A stretch of DNA of 64,000 nt, taken from contig OU452226.1 of assembly GCA_911728455.2 (NCBI GenBank), positions 13,657,938-13,721,937 on the forward strand, in the 5' to 3' direction. Source of the stretch: Marthasterias glacialis. Lineage: Eukaryota; Echinodermata; Asteroidea; Forcipulatida; Asteriidae. The notes beneath the pieces were generated by a model. That model did no database searches. It was not told the DNA's origin and saw only the letters and a program-made list of their open reading frames with translations. Both the position numbers and the translations under genes were made by a program. Below are positions 1 through 11,390 of this stretch, one piece after another (positions within the stretch are counted from its first letter, which is position 1; each line of letters opens with the position of its first letter).

Positions 1-430
1 GGGAGACTTTCTATCATGTGTATGGTGACTCAACCTTTTTAATCTGAGGCAGATCTGCATTCATAAATCTCATCAATATTTTCTGCCTCTCTTTGTAGCA
101 GTTTTTGATCAGTTCCTCAGGTAGGATTTCTTTGAGGCATTCAAGCCCACCAGGAGCAAAGGGAAACCCCCTTTACTTTCTCATAGTGTGAGCCCTCTGA
201 TTTTTTTCGCCAGAGGTGATTTGACAAATTATTAGTTGTCTAGTATCTGCTCTTCAGAGTGTCGTTAAAAACATGCATCTGTGATACACTCTCTACTTAC
301 TGAGTCTCTCTGAAACAATGAATCGGCTGACATTGCAAATAGCTGTGGTGTACTTCTAGTATGTTGTACTCGGCAATGTCCGTAAGTTGAGATATAATGA
401 TGGTATAGTACACCAATTTTACAGAACTGC

Positions 431-798
431 TTAAAGCCCTAGCTGAACATTGATAAACTGACTGTAAATGCTTCCATTCTTTGCACAAATCAAGATATTT
501 GTAATAAAACCAACCTGTGAAAATGGCAGCTCATTTTGTTATTTCATTTATGAGAAAACGGTAAAAATGCATTCAGCATTTTTGAACGCATTCCTATAGG
601 CAGTGTTTTCATCTCACTGAGACGAAAACTAACTTTGGATCTTATGTCATTTACTATTCAAAAACGATAACAGTTCAGGCAGAAATATTTCAAGGAATGT
701 TTTCTACCATCATTATCTATATACCATGTAAGGTATACCATGTAATGTAAATCTGTGAACATGTTTTTCTTCTTACCAATGTTGAGCTGGGGCTTTAA
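431..798. mobile_element. TTAA-flanked MITE (piggyBac-like), family A, full length
   Basis: The element runs from 435 to 794 between two TTAA tetranucleotides at 431-434 and 795-798. Its left end AGCCCTAGCTGAACATTG is the near-perfect reverse complement of the right end CAATGTTGAGCTGGGGCT. It has no coding capacity. A second full copy (inverted) lies at 21698-22041 and a half copy at 3999-4177. TTAA target sites are the hallmark of piggyBac-class transposition; the superfamily assignment is inferred from that alone. Confidence 0.82.
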
Positions 799-1033
799 CA
801 GTAAACAAGTTTGTTTGCTTACTTTAACAAAGAAATTTGCTTGAGCGCAAGTGTATTTCACAGATTAGCAAGAAAATAAGGCAGCCAGCTTTGCATTGTT
901 ATAGATCAGTCCTTTGCTTGCAGTAAGCGCTAGAAGATTAGCATGCCTTTTCCCATGCTCCTGGTTGGCAGCGCTATGAAATGGAAATCACACAGTAAGC
1001 ACAAAATGAAGTTGGGCCCGAGGTTTATCACTG

Positions 1034-1204
1034 CAGGCCTGATTGCTTCATTCTTGGAAGGACAAGGGCACCAAGGCATTTTCTTCTTGCTGATAAAGGG
1101 CACCTCTATGAGGAAATTATGAATTTTTACTGGAACATTTCAAGGGCACCAAGGCAATGACCAGGGGCAACGGAGGCAGTTGTTTCCATGAAGTACCAGG
1201 CCTG
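1034..1204. mobile_element. Short MITE with CAGGCCTG ends
   Basis: The 171-bp element begins and ends with CAGGCCTG and shares its interior (GGGCACCAAGGCAATGACCA and related words) with 34148-34325. Decayed relatives lie near 28490, 37305, 39275 and 62117. No clear target duplication is seen. CAG-type ends suggest hAT, but that is a guess. Confidence 0.65.
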
Positions 1205-1929
1205 CGTTTTCTTTGACACCGACAGTGTGTTTTTTGTCTTCAATTGTTTCCTTATTGTTCAGTTTTTGTCTTGGTACAAGCATTTGACACTTTGAATCAT
1301 TTGCCACAAGCAGAAGTACAGAAGTTTTTAACTGACTCATTGACATCGCCACTGTTTGATTCACAATGTGATGTCAGTTGTTGAGGAAATATTAATGTAG
1401 AGATAATTAACAAAGATTAAGTCAGCCATGCCTCCGTTCAACAATATAATTTCATTTTTTGCATCTCATGTTAGCGATTCAAAAATAAAAATCTAAAAAA
1501 CTTTTGAGTAAATATTTACATTGGCTTAGCAGATCTGGAATCTGTTTGTACAAGCCTTCGGAATACCAATTAAAATGCCGATTTGATGAAAATGAATAGG
1601 TAAGAGCCATCACTGGGGCTTTTTCAGTGAAAATCCCTTAATCTCTATAGGATTAAGTACTTTTGTCTGCTTTCTTCTCATAACCTCAACCAATGTGTCA
1701 TTAAAATAATGTATAAAAGCTGTTTGTGAATAACCTGGATTGCTTAGGTATAGTCTCTCTCATTTGTAAAAAAGAAATATCAGGTTTATTTGTATGTTGC
1801 ATTAAAAAAATTTGCACTCTGAACTATTAATTGATTAATTAATTGGCTGTTGATTATTCATTAGTTGATATTGGGCAAGATCCATATGAAATAATAGTGC
1901 ATCACATAAAGTATAGACTATACAGGCAT

Positions 1930-2277
1930 TCAGGTTGGCTGAGGGGTTTATTCCCTGCCTTTCACCTCTGTGGACCCCGGTTTGAATCCCGGACCGGAGC
2001 CTTGCATGTGGATTGGGTTTTCAGTCCCCACTTGATTGGTGGGTTTTCCCTATTTGGGGTTTCCCTCCAACATCTAAACTAGAGATTTCTTCATCATCTT
2101 TTTTAGACTATTGTCTGTAGAGTATTTACGGATTTATCGCTTAACATTCATGTATTTTAGATTTACATTGTATTGTCAAATTTTTTTTCTGTAAAGATGT
2201 CTATAAGTCCTTTGAACTGCAGTCTTGTAATTTTGTGTTGAATACTAAACCTAAATGAATGGAATTGAATTGAATAC
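1930..2277 (+). mobile_element. tRNA-derived SINE
   Basis: A tRNA-like head has an A-box-like TTGGCTGAGGGGT near 1934 and a near-perfect B box GGTTTGAATCCC at 1979-1990, which together form a pol III internal promoter. An unrelated body with repeated GGGTTTTC/GGGTTTCCC words follows, ending in a GAATT-rich simple repeat near 2270. It codes for nothing convincing. Confidence 0.65.
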
Positions 2278-2830
2278 TCAGGTTCCTTCAGACCTACATA
2301 TCACGGTGCTAGTCACTTTTGAGGGTCCCTTGGTTTCATTACCAGAAAGATATAATAATAATACTTTAAACATGCAACAGAGCGGAACATAGCACTCAAT
2401 TACAATGTTTGGGGTTTTCAGAGACACTTTACGCCCAAATTGAGTTTTAAAAACGCAACATTTCATATAAAATCAGAATATCTCAAGTTTGCTACAAGCA
2501 AATTCTATGGTTCATGCATTTTTATAAAGAAAATGTAATCTATTTTTTATTCATTTAACTGTAATAAGTTATTTGTTGTTGGGGAATTTTTTTATTTAAA
2601 TGAGTTAACTTTCCTTAGCAAGCCTATGCAGTTAGTGACAAAAACCTACAAATTGTCATGATTCACGCAACTTAAATTACTATAGCCCTACCAAATTACC
2701 CTATCAGAGGCTTCTTGAAGCTGAATTTTTTTCTCATTTCATTAGTGTAATATGAATGACGATTGGTTATTGTAACCAGTTGCCATTTTATAGGACTGAA
2801 AAACATATCCAATGGAAAAGAGTGTTTCAT

Positions 2831-3192
2831 AGGCCGAGCTCTGGTGTTTCTGATCAGCAGAGTGTGGGTTTGAGTCCCGGTCTTGACACTTGTGTCCTTA
2901 AGCAAGACACTCAACCATTATTGCTTCGTCCTTCGGATGGGACGTAAAAGCCGTCGGTCCGGTGTGTTGTGTAATGCACGTAAAAGAACCCAGTTACACT
3001 TATTGCAAGAAAAGGGATTTGCCCCGGTGTTTCTGGCAGTGGCTGCTGAACCATTAAAAGGTGCTACATAAATGGCTCTCATAATTTAACAAAAAACCTC
3101 AAACACCTGTCTTAAATGTAGTATAATAAGCGCCTTGAGTACCGGTACCTTATTGTTGGTAAATACGTATGCTAAGACTCCATTATATATTG
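2831..3192 (+). mobile_element. tRNA-derived SINE, family B copy 1
   Basis: It closely matches 16438-16836 through the B-box region (GGTTTGAGTCCC near 2868), the GACACTTGTGTCCTTAAGCA block, a ATGGGACGTAAAAGCCGT block, and a tail with AGCGCCTTGAGTA. Compared with the other copy it lacks about 14 bases around the first tRNA-like half. Short frames inside it are not genes. Confidence 0.8.
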
Positions 3193-3998
3193 TATTCAGA
3201 TGGAACCAAGTCCTCAGGATGATGATATCAATGAACCCCATTCACGGAACCTTTAGTACTCTTCAGAACCCATCAATCCTGTAAATTATCAGGAAATTAC
3301 TCTTATTTAATATAAACTGATTGTTCATGTCTATTAATTAGCGAAATGAAACTTCACTAATTGCTCATTCCTATAGACTCAGGTAACAGTCCAATAAACC
3401 CTTCCTGATCTGTCCATCAATCATCCAGTCAGTCCTTCAGTCAAGCAATCCATCCAATCTCTCCATATTTGACATCATCCCTCCAGTGCAGCGGATGATA
3501 CTTGTGTGTCATTCACTTAAACAAACTGCAAGCACTTACAGTTTTAAACGCGGCAGTTTCCTGCGACTCGTTCCGCCGATAAAGGAGGAATTAAGATTGT
3601 TTCCTTATCGGAAGCTCAACCTGTTGCCATCACCCTGCCCTGGGGGAGTATATTATCGCCCCACCCTCCTGCCTAACAAATTACACCTTATTCAGCATAG
3701 GTTGGGCTGAGATGAAGAATCAAATGATAAGCACAGTATGTTTTTATTATCCTCAAAGTCGGATACATTGTTGTTGTTTTTTTAAGGGCAGATTCATTCA
3801 AATCTGTAAGTTTTCGTTAATCACACCATACAAGCAACCTGTGACCAGGTTTTTCAGAGAACAGCCCAAAATGGTGTCTGTTCTGTCAAAGAGTTTGTAC
3901 TTTGGGATAGTGGAAAGGCAAATTTCATGTGTTTCTAGTTTTCAGTCAAACAAATTTTGTTTGGGTTGAACAAAGACAAATTGAATAAGTTGATCTTC

Positions 3999-4177
3999 TT
4001 AAAGCCCCAGCTCAACATTGGTAAACTGACTGTAAATGCTTCCATTCTTTGCACAAATCATGATATGTGTAATAGAACCAACCTGTGAAAAAGTCAGCTC
4101 ATTTCATTGTTTCATCTGCCCGGAAAAAGTAAAAATGCATTCAGCATTTTTGTACGCATTCCTAAAGGCAGAATTTT
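3999..4177 (+). mobile_element. Truncated TTAA MITE, family A
   Basis: It starts with TTAA followed by AGCCCCAGCTCAACATTGG and follows copy 435-794 in the same orientation up to the AAGGCAGAATTTT block. Identity then stops at about 4177, so the right half and second terminus are missing. Confidence 0.75.
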
Positions 4178-4321
4178 AAACCGGGCATGATCCCTGGCTT
4201 TATGGCAGTATTTGGTCATATGACTTCTGACTGGCGCCCCCCACCCCAAAAAAAAACAAAAAAAAACAAAAAACAAAAAAAACAAACAGACATTGACAAA
4301 ATAGAGAGATAACCAACATAG

Positions 4322-4396
4322 TGTTAGATAGCTCAGTTGGTAGAGCACCGGCTCATAAACTCAGAGGTTGCAGGTTCAAATGCCGCACCAGCGACC
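4322..4396 (+). pseudogene. tRNA-Met-like relic (anticodon-like CAT)
   Basis: A perfect A box TAGCTCAGTTGG (4329-4340), an anticodon-like loop CTCATAA and a B-box-like GGTTCAAATGCC (4373-4384) have tRNA spacing. The acceptor arms do not pair and the T stem has at least two mismatches, so this is not a functional tRNA. It is either a decayed tRNA or the head of a tRNA-derived SINE. Confidence 0.55.
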
Positions 4397-6146
4397 ATTT
4401 CTTTGTTCACCTCAAAATTAATTTATGATTAGCCATTGCGTTTCCCTTAAGGTTTATATACAGTTACTTGTGGGGGTGGGGTCTTCGAGTGCAATTTTCA
4501 TGATTTTGACAGTATTTCAGACAGAAAGATTGCTCTGAAGGTTTGGTGTTGATATGAACTGAATACTCATCAGTGAACTTTCAGATTCAAATCCAATTTA
4601 AAACGTTAGTTTATAGAAAGTGAACAATTCAAGAGATGCAAGATCTATACTTTTTTATTAATACAAAATATCTGTCTTTCTGTCGTGGCATAAACTGTCT
4701 CCAGTTTTTATCTTTAGTTATCATTGCAATGATTTTCCATGGAGACTGGAAAAGAAAGCAATAGCTACATGTATTGTGTTGGTTGCTTAGCAAAATATAA
4801 TAAAATGTTCTTTCGGTTTCCTTGCATAAAATGCATGGATAAATCATTGACGCATTTTAGGCAAGGAAACCAAAAACCGTTCTGTTAAGCCTCGTGAATA
4901 TCTACAATATCTACACAAAGTGTGTTTGATTTGCAGTTTTCCCAGAATGCGATTGTTTTTGTTATTCAGCGCTGTAAGCTGATTGTAAAGACCCATGGAG
5001 AGTCAACATCTTTCTCCAAAGAGATCCACACCCAGCATCTTGATTTGTTTAACATCTCCTTTAGTCTCTCTAATTGAATCTTGCAATTTTTTCTTTCTTT
5101 TATCGACGTTATATGCAAACAATGAGCAAGATTCGACTGATGTTATTTGTCTACATTTGACTCCATTTATAGATCTTCAAACCCCACCGTTAACTGCCCT
5201 TGAAAGTATGACCCCCTCTTTGTAAAATTGTGTGACCACATTAGTCAGTTGTTTACGCCAAGAAAATATGGAAGGAAACTGAGAAAATTTGAACCATTAA
5301 GAAGCACAAAGACTTATGGTAATGCACTGTCATTGCTTGTAACCTAACGACTTTAATGGTCATGTTTAGTGAAAATTAAGTTTCCGGCCAAATAATGTGA
5401 TTTGGATATCTTTTAAGCTACCTTTTTGACAGGGGGTAGAGTGAGTGCAGTTCAGTGAACTCGAGACACTCTGCCAAGCAGAATCTGCAAAGACTGTTTT
5501 ATCTCTATGGATTATTCGACACAACCGTGTGCGGTGGTTGACCTGTGCCAGGGACACACGGACTTACGTGACATGACGCAGAACAAAAATTCCGAGACGG
5601 CATTAAAATGTCTGCTTTGTCAAAACTTGATAATAGCCCTTTTTCTGTGAATATGGTAAAAGTCTTTACAGCCCTAATAAGCCTGGGATGGACAAACTTG
5701 ATGAGGTAGACTTGCCCAGTCCAAAAACAAACTTGAAAAAAAAAAGGTAGACTTGCTCTGTGTCTGAGTGCTAAGTTCTGCCAGAGGGGTGTTCATTTTT
5801 ATTAACCTTACCTACTGTACCCAAACTTCCATGAAATGATTGCTCTGGTTTTGCCGGAATTGGATGGATTTACAAAGGCAAATGAACCACACTCGATTAT
5901 AGCTTAGGGTGCTGAGTTGCCATATCCAGAGGGATTCTGACTGATTGGAAAAGATTTCTAGTTATAATACCTCAAGGTGTTTAGCTTGATTGACACAATA
6001 TTGCAATCCTTGTACCCACAAGGTATGTGGGTTGGTATCGGATCCAACACTTGTACCCACAAGATAGTGGTCAGGATTCAGTGCCCAGTGTTTTGAATAA
6101 TGTAGTCACTTAATATTAATCCAATTCATTGGTATAGTTCATTATT

Positions 6147-6397
6147 TGTGACTCAGCCTGTGTGAATGAGATACTTTGAGGTAAAAATGTAAATTTCAAT
6201 TTCATCATGTAGGGCATCTTCCGAGGGTTAAAACGACACCACACTGACCTCTACAGAGTTTACGGTTCCAATCCAGAACAGTCAACTCTGTAGAGGTCAG
6301 TGTGGTGTCTTTTTAATCCTTGGAAGATGCCCTACATGATGAAATTTGGACTTAAATTTTTACCTCAAAGTGTCTCATTTACACAGGCTGAGTCACA
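6147..6397. mobile_element. Fold-back element with ~114-bp arms
   Basis: The left arm (about 6147-6260) and right arm (about 6284-6397) are near-perfect reverse complements around a 23-bp centre. For example, GACCTCTACAGAGTT on the left matches AACTCTGTAGAGGTC on the right. A weaker match (ATTGGTAT versus ATACCAAT) extends the symmetry outward to about 6127-6425. No protein is encoded. It is best read as a fold-back MITE; its transcript would form a very long hairpin. Confidence 0.85.
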
Positions 6398-6439
6398 TTT
6401 GATGATTTTGTCAGTCATACCAATATCAGTGTTGTAGGT

Positions 6440-6935
6440 CTCTCTGGTCTCAGTATGGAGACCAGTCTCGAGACGCAGATTGTTAATGTCTCAGCTGTTT
6501 CCAGGTCTTGACTTTGAAGACTCGATCTCGGTCTCGGGGTCTCGTTTTTGACCTTTCGAGACCTTGACTTCATAATCATCCAAAAACATATCAAAACAAA
6601 AAAAGGGACCCAAAAGAAAAAGCATAATTTTCAAGCTTGCCCTGCGGTTGGTGTTTTGTTTGTTTGTTTTCTTGTAGGGTGGGTGACAACTATAGTGAAG
6701 GCTGAGCGAAGCCACCATATGGGGAAGAAACAGTGGTTCAGCATTAAAAATCTGTTAAAAATAAAGACAGTTGGCCTTAACAATTGTTTTATTGATTACA
6801 GTAGGCCTACAGATTTGTCCAAGGTCTCGGCCTTGGTCTCAGAGGGGAGCCTCAGTCTCAGTCTGGATGTCGGACATTGAGGCCTCGGTCTCGTCTCGGA
6901 GGTCTCGGTCTCGGACTTTGTGGTCTGGACTACAA
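6440..6935. repeat. GTCTCG-rich imperfect hexamer repeat, two clusters
   Basis: GGTCTCG/CGGTCTC words recur in two clusters, about 6445-6565 and 6820-6925, separated by roughly 250 bp of non-repetitive sequence. The paired clusters could be the sub-terminal arrays of one transposon or a short array split by an insertion. No diagnostic ends are seen. Confidence 0.6.
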
Positions 6936-7199
6936 GACTGACCGATTTGCTCATCTGTATGAGGATGTTCCTTTTTCAGACGATGACAGATTCACAGTAT
7001 TCTCTTTGTCACATAAGTTGTCTTGTTTTCAAGAATTTAACCTTCATTTAACTTCTTCACAAAGTGTGGTATGGCAGCTCTGCTATGATAATAACCATGG
7101 TAAATGTTTCTTAACACATTGGAAAAGTTCTCTTCAAAAAAGCACAATGAAGGTAAACTTGGGCTAGTTGTACAAAGATTTAACTCAAACACTTGATTT

Positions 7200-7430
7200 T
7201 TGTTTAAACGGTCATCGACTCTCGACATGAAAGAGAATGAAAGCCCCAAAACAGCTGCAAGTCATGCTCACGAGAAGATACCTTCTTTCATTTCAAATAA
7301 AGAAATACCTGCAGAAATAAACGGAATCTGTCAGCCTTTGCAACACCGGTACTTTTCACATGCTCTTGAGATCAAAGCCGTTTTACGACAAACATTAAAT
7401 AAGAAGCTCAGGGTAGAGGATAGATTGTGA
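7200..7430 (+). other. Doubtful open frame, possible old exon
   Basis: An open frame of about 76 codons ends at TGA 7428-7430. Its composition is balanced and more protein-like than nearby frames (for example EIPAEINGICQPLQHRYF). I recognise no family, no acceptor with a good pyrimidine tract precedes it, and the next exon-like segment (8283) belongs to a different open stretch. It could be a 3' exon of an isoform, a relic, or chance. Confidence 0.15.
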
Positions 7431-8282
7431 AGCTGAAGTACAAACATTACCAATTCCCTCCAGGGAGGTGATCCATGGTGAGTTCCATGGTTGGCCTTGA
7501 ATTTATTTGTCTAAAAACTCTACCTTATCATGTCAGTGTGTTGTCTGTCACAGTATCGTTGCCCAGAGGGATCAATTTGGACATACAGTTGCTGGTACTC
7601 TTCAATTATTGTGTTATTTTAAGCTGGGAAACTCAATTTCAACCGTTTAAAAAGCTTATTAAAATATTTGAAATGAAAAAAAGTTTATTATGATTTTATT
7701 TTCTTCCATCAAGCAGGCATGGTATTTTTCATACTATAATCAAATTTTTTGGTTTTATTTGTTGTTTTTTTGCCCTCAGAAAAAAACAGTAAAATAGTTA
7801 TTAAATAGCCTGGGAAAAGGGTGTATAAAAGCCTGTACATCTACCATATGTTGGTCATCCCCTGGGCTCAACAGGATTTTCATACTTTTTCCCTATTAGG
7901 GCCAGATATCCTGCCTGTTGAAGTGAAGTGCCTTTGATAACCTGCAAATTGCTGTTTTCATGTTGTACATAATTTGTTGAACTGTTTTCATTCAAAAGTG
8001 TGTGTTTGTTTTTGTTTTTTTTTTACTTTAAACCACGTAAAATGAGATGAAATCAAATCAAATCCAAATACATCCACACTAAATGCTCTCTGGCATATAT
8101 ACCTCCTTGCCCTTTATTAAAAGTGAATATTAGACTTATTCAGGTTGCCCTTCCCCCTCCCCTGCCCCCTAACCCTACTGGAATCACCACTGCAATTGTT
8201 GCACTACATGTCCATACATTTGGCAGGAGTAGTGCCCAAAACCAATATTTCTACTGAATTTGTATTGTCTTTTCTTGTACAG

Positions 8283-8576
8283 TCGGATGACTACAGTGAC
8301 TTCAGCAATGTTCACAATGACCAGTTTCCATCTGCCTGGCATTCCCCGTTCATGGTGAAACTGGCCTTGATCTTCGTCTACACACAACTAGTCGTGTATA
8401 ACATTGAGGTGTCGACAAAGCCCTTGTCCTACACTGCCAGTGGCCCCATCATGGAAGTCGCCACAAAAGGACTGGTCCAGAAAGTGGGCGTGTCTCGACT
8501 GGTGCAGTTGTGTGTTCTGATCGGTACTTATATCTATAGGCTTTACCACACAGATGAATTCGTTTTTGATTACTGA
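8283..8576 (+). CDS. Terminal coding exon of an unidentified membrane protein
   Basis: An acceptor (TTTCTTGTACAG, ending 8282) opens a phase-0 exon of 97 codons that ends at TGA 8574-8576. Codon use is distinct from its surroundings: third positions are mostly G or C, against AT-rich flanks. The peptide starts with an acidic stretch SDDYSDF and contains two hydrophobic stretches that may be membrane segments (around MVKLALIFVYTQLVVY and LVQLCVLIGTYIYRLY). It ends with the acidic-aromatic tail DEFVFDY. This looks like the C-terminus of a multi-pass membrane protein. I do not recognise the family and earlier exons were not found. A pol II gene oriented toward Musashi on the same strand fits the layout. 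Confidence 0.7.
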   Translation, partial: SDDYSDFSNVHNDQFPSAWHSPFMVKLALIFVYTQLVVYNIEVSTKPLSYTASGPIMEVATKGLVQKVGVSRLVQLCVLIGTYIYRLYHTDEFVFDY

Positions 8577-8628
8577 TGATGTGGTTTCTGAAGAAAGTCT
8601 TGCTTGTTAAACAGGCACTCCGTCACTG

Positions 8629-9125
8629 TTTTCACAAAGAACCACATATGTTAAAGTGACAAATTATTTAATAATACAGGATGGGGCGAATATCTCAATA
8701 AATGCATTTTGCGTTTTCATGAAGAGCCACATATCCCCAAATTTGCATGTAATACATTGCAACAGAAGAGCAAAGATGTAGGTCAAATCGTTTCACGAAG
8801 AGCCACATATGTCGATGTGCGCACGTGATCATGTGACATGCGCGCCCCTTTCCATATAAAAACATGTTATTCAGATGGGTGTATAAGTTGGTCATGTTAA
8901 TTTTGTGGTTTTCACAAAGAGACCTATATCTTTGACTATGGCAATTAACCAATATTTTAAAAGAAATTAATTAGTCAGTGGAGAGGTTCGACTTTTACAG
9001 AATCATTTGAGGGGTCTTAAATTGCAAACCATGGTTTTAGTATAGCAGATTTGCAGTTTTAAGCTAAGCACAGTATATCTCACTTACATCTTTTGACATA
9101 GGCCTATGTGGCTCATCGTGAAAAC
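8629..9125. repeat. Dispersed ~22-bp motif in the 3' region of the upstream gene
   Basis: Variants of TTTTCACGAAGAGCCACATA occur in direct orientation at about 8629-8653, 8713-8734, 8789-8811 and 8907-8930, and once inverted at about 9105-9125. Intervening sequence is unrelated, so this is not a simple tandem array. The first copy starts about 50 bases after the stop codon, so at least that one may lie in the 3' UTR. Confidence 0.7.
8697..8702 (+). promoter_or_regulatory. Candidate polyadenylation signal AATAAA
   Basis: The first canonical AATAAA downstream of the stop at 8576 gives a 3' UTR of roughly 140 bases. Cleavage site is not determinable from sequence. Confidence 0.5.
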
Positions 9126-9129
9126 GACA

Positions 9130-9200
9130 AGGACCTGTGAACTTGATGCTAAAAGTGTCCTTTGACTGGACTCGAACCCCTGACCTCCTGATATTAAGAC
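9130..9200 (-). mobile_element. tRNA-like SINE fragment
   Basis: On the minus strand a perfect B box GGTTCGAGTCC (plus strand 9168-9178) lies in a tRNA-like context. The A-box side is decayed. It directly adjoins the inverted copy of the 22-bp motif at 9105-9125. Confidence 0.45.
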
Positions 9201-9778
9201 ATTTTCTTTCTTGAACAAAAGTGAAAAGGAAAATGACAAAAGTGAAAAGGAACAAAAATACCACCGAGATGCATTAATGCCTGCTCTAGTCATTGTCATT
9301 TGTAAACGAGACCAATTGCGTATATTCGTTTCATGCCAGCTGTTACGTTGGTTTCTTGCTGACGTGCGACTTAATTGATTAGCGACTCGGCAAAGTTTGT
9401 TTAATATCACAACGGCTTTCACATTTCCCAAGTGTTTGTCTTCAATGTTGATTTGTTAAAATGTTCATGGAAAGACATACAAGATTATTGATTTGGAGAG
9501 AAATATAATAATCTGATTTGTTGCTCGGTTTAAAATTGGGTTGAGAAGAAGAAGTTATTCTGAGTTATATTTCCTTTTGACAGGCTGCCGTTTCTAAAGA
9601 AAACATTGTTTAGATCCTGTCAAGTGTTTAACATTGGATAATGGTGACATTACAAAGTTTGCAATGGAAACTTGTACAATTAGTTGTATCTTTTCAAAGA
9701 TAGAAGACACAATTATTTGTCCATACAGCATTCCTGCACATCTTAATTTGTACAGTCAGAATTCTCTTTAACGGGTTC

Positions 9779-10128
9779 GCACATTGTTAAAAAATTTTTT
9801 TTATATGTTTACAGATTTACACAACTCACATGGTATAAAGATGGCCATGGTGGAAAACTTTCCTTTAAATAGTTTTGCATGAAATACTATAGTTTTTTGA
9901 GAAATGAGTAACAAAAATATGGTTTTGTTTTCTTTAGTCCAAAACCTGATGTTTAACAACAGTGAAAACATTGTTGTTTTTTGTTGTTGTTTTTTCCACT
10001 ATTTTCTTGTGACTTCGATGACCGATTTGAGTTTTTTCACAGGTACGTTGTTTTATGCATAATGTTGGGTCACATAAAGTGCAGACACTGGTCTTTGACA
10101 ATTAACAACGTTGTCCACGTGCTCTAAA
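9779..10128 (+). mobile_element. TTAA-type MITE, family B copy
   Basis: It shares with copies at 12833, 14037, 14400, 34606 and 38105 the blocks ATGGTATAAAGATGGCCATG, TATAGTTTTTTGAGAAATGAG, and GTCTTTGACAATTAAC. The termini resemble TTAAAGCAC(A)CGTGGACAA, related to the family A ends, but are decayed here. Confidence 0.6.
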
Positions 10129-11013
10129 TCAAGATTACTTATCAGAGATAGTACAAGCCCTAAGAGGCTTTTTCAGACATTTTCAGGTCTGTTTGTTGGA
10201 TGAAATGGCAAAAGTTCACATTCACTAGTCACTGGGTGCTCACAGTGTTAGAATGTTACACAGTTTGAACTTTTGTAAGAGTTCTTTGCTAAACAAGTAT
10301 GTCAACTGGAAAGATTGCTGCATTGTGATACAATCAATTTTGTACGTCTCGGAAGTTTTAAAGGAAAATACCCCAAGTTCCAAACGGTAAAATGCCAAGA
10401 TCGTTTGAAAGCCAGTGTTTCTTGACAGGCTTGTTCATTTTGGAGTTGGGAGATGTGATTTTCTATTTGGTTATAGTGGATTTTGTTGTCTTGATATTCG
10501 CTACCTGATGGAGACCGAAGACAATAAGAGCTAAAGGTCTCCACGGGGGTATTCTAAAAAGAGGGATGTTCCACCAGGAATTTTGTTTACAAAGTCTATC
10601 GGAGGATGTTCAGGAGAAAAAGAAACTGAAGAAATCTCCTCAGGACACAAAAATGGAAGTGTGTGTTGTTTTGATGTTTGTTTTGTTTCCTTTGTGAGAA
10701 ACAAAAGGAAGTGACTTGAACGACATGTAAATGGGCTGAATCAACAACTCAAAATGTGTCACAACTTCAATGGTAGTTTTAGGTTAAGGTAATCAGGGAA
10801 ATTTTGCTTATTACAAATATATTTGATCTGTTTGTGTAATTGCCTATGAAATAATATTGTGCTTTTTATTAAGTATCTTTAAAAACAAGTCTCATTCATT
10901 TACAAAGATGAGTTTTTTAATTTCAGGTATTTTTCTCTATGGGCTTTGGTGTATTATTTTGGTCTGATGGTTTATGTATGATATTTGATTTGGTGTATTT
11001 TTATCAGCAACCA

Positions 11014-11191
11014 GGGCCCAGGGTCATGGAGCTGCTTAAGCACAAAACAACTATGCTTACCAGAAAAAAAAGGTTACCAGCCAAAATACCATGTCATATG
11101 TACATTTGTGACTGGTGTCCTGCTAATCGGTGTTTAGCATAAACTGGTAAAGCAATATTTTCTGCTTAAGCAGCTCTATGAAACTGGGCCC
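11014..11191. mobile_element. MITE with GGGCCCAG ends, family C
   Basis: Terminal inverted repeats of about 28 bp (left GGGCCCAGGGTCATGGAGCT; right the complement of CCCAGTTTCATAGAGCTGC) enclose 178 bp with TTACCAG and GTGACTGGTGTCCTGCTAA blocks. Relatives lie at 32860-33461, 35468-35643 and 56050-56255. Confidence 0.8.
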
Positions 11192-11390
11192 AGATAGCTA
11201 TCTTGGCTAAAAGATTTGTTTTGCCTTTGTTTTCAAATTATGTCCTTGATTTCATTTTTGAAAACTTCATCGACAATTTGTCCCAGACTCGGCTGCAAGA
11301 AAACTTAGACACTGTTCATTTCAGTCATTGTGAACTGTAAGTGCAGAAAACCAAACTAGAAAGATGTGAACATAAAGATGATCATATTTG

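Larger units (their letters stand above)
1..8282. other. Upstream stretch: intron or flank of the 8283-8576 gene, mostly repeats
   Basis: No convincing exon is visible here, although the terminal exon at 8283 opens with a splice acceptor, so at least one earlier exon must lie here or before the window. The stretch holds two TTAA-flanked MITEs, a CAGGCCTG-ended MITE, two tRNA-derived SINEs, a tRNA-Met-like relic, a 114-bp-arm fold-back and a GTCTCG-rich repeat, listed separately. Open frames are short and of AT-rich, non-coding character, with one doubtful exception at 7200-7430. Confidence 0.6.

Noticed and set aside
4322..4396. Functional tRNA-Met gene
   Set aside because: Acceptor stem does not pair and the T stem has mismatches, so it is kept only as a relic.
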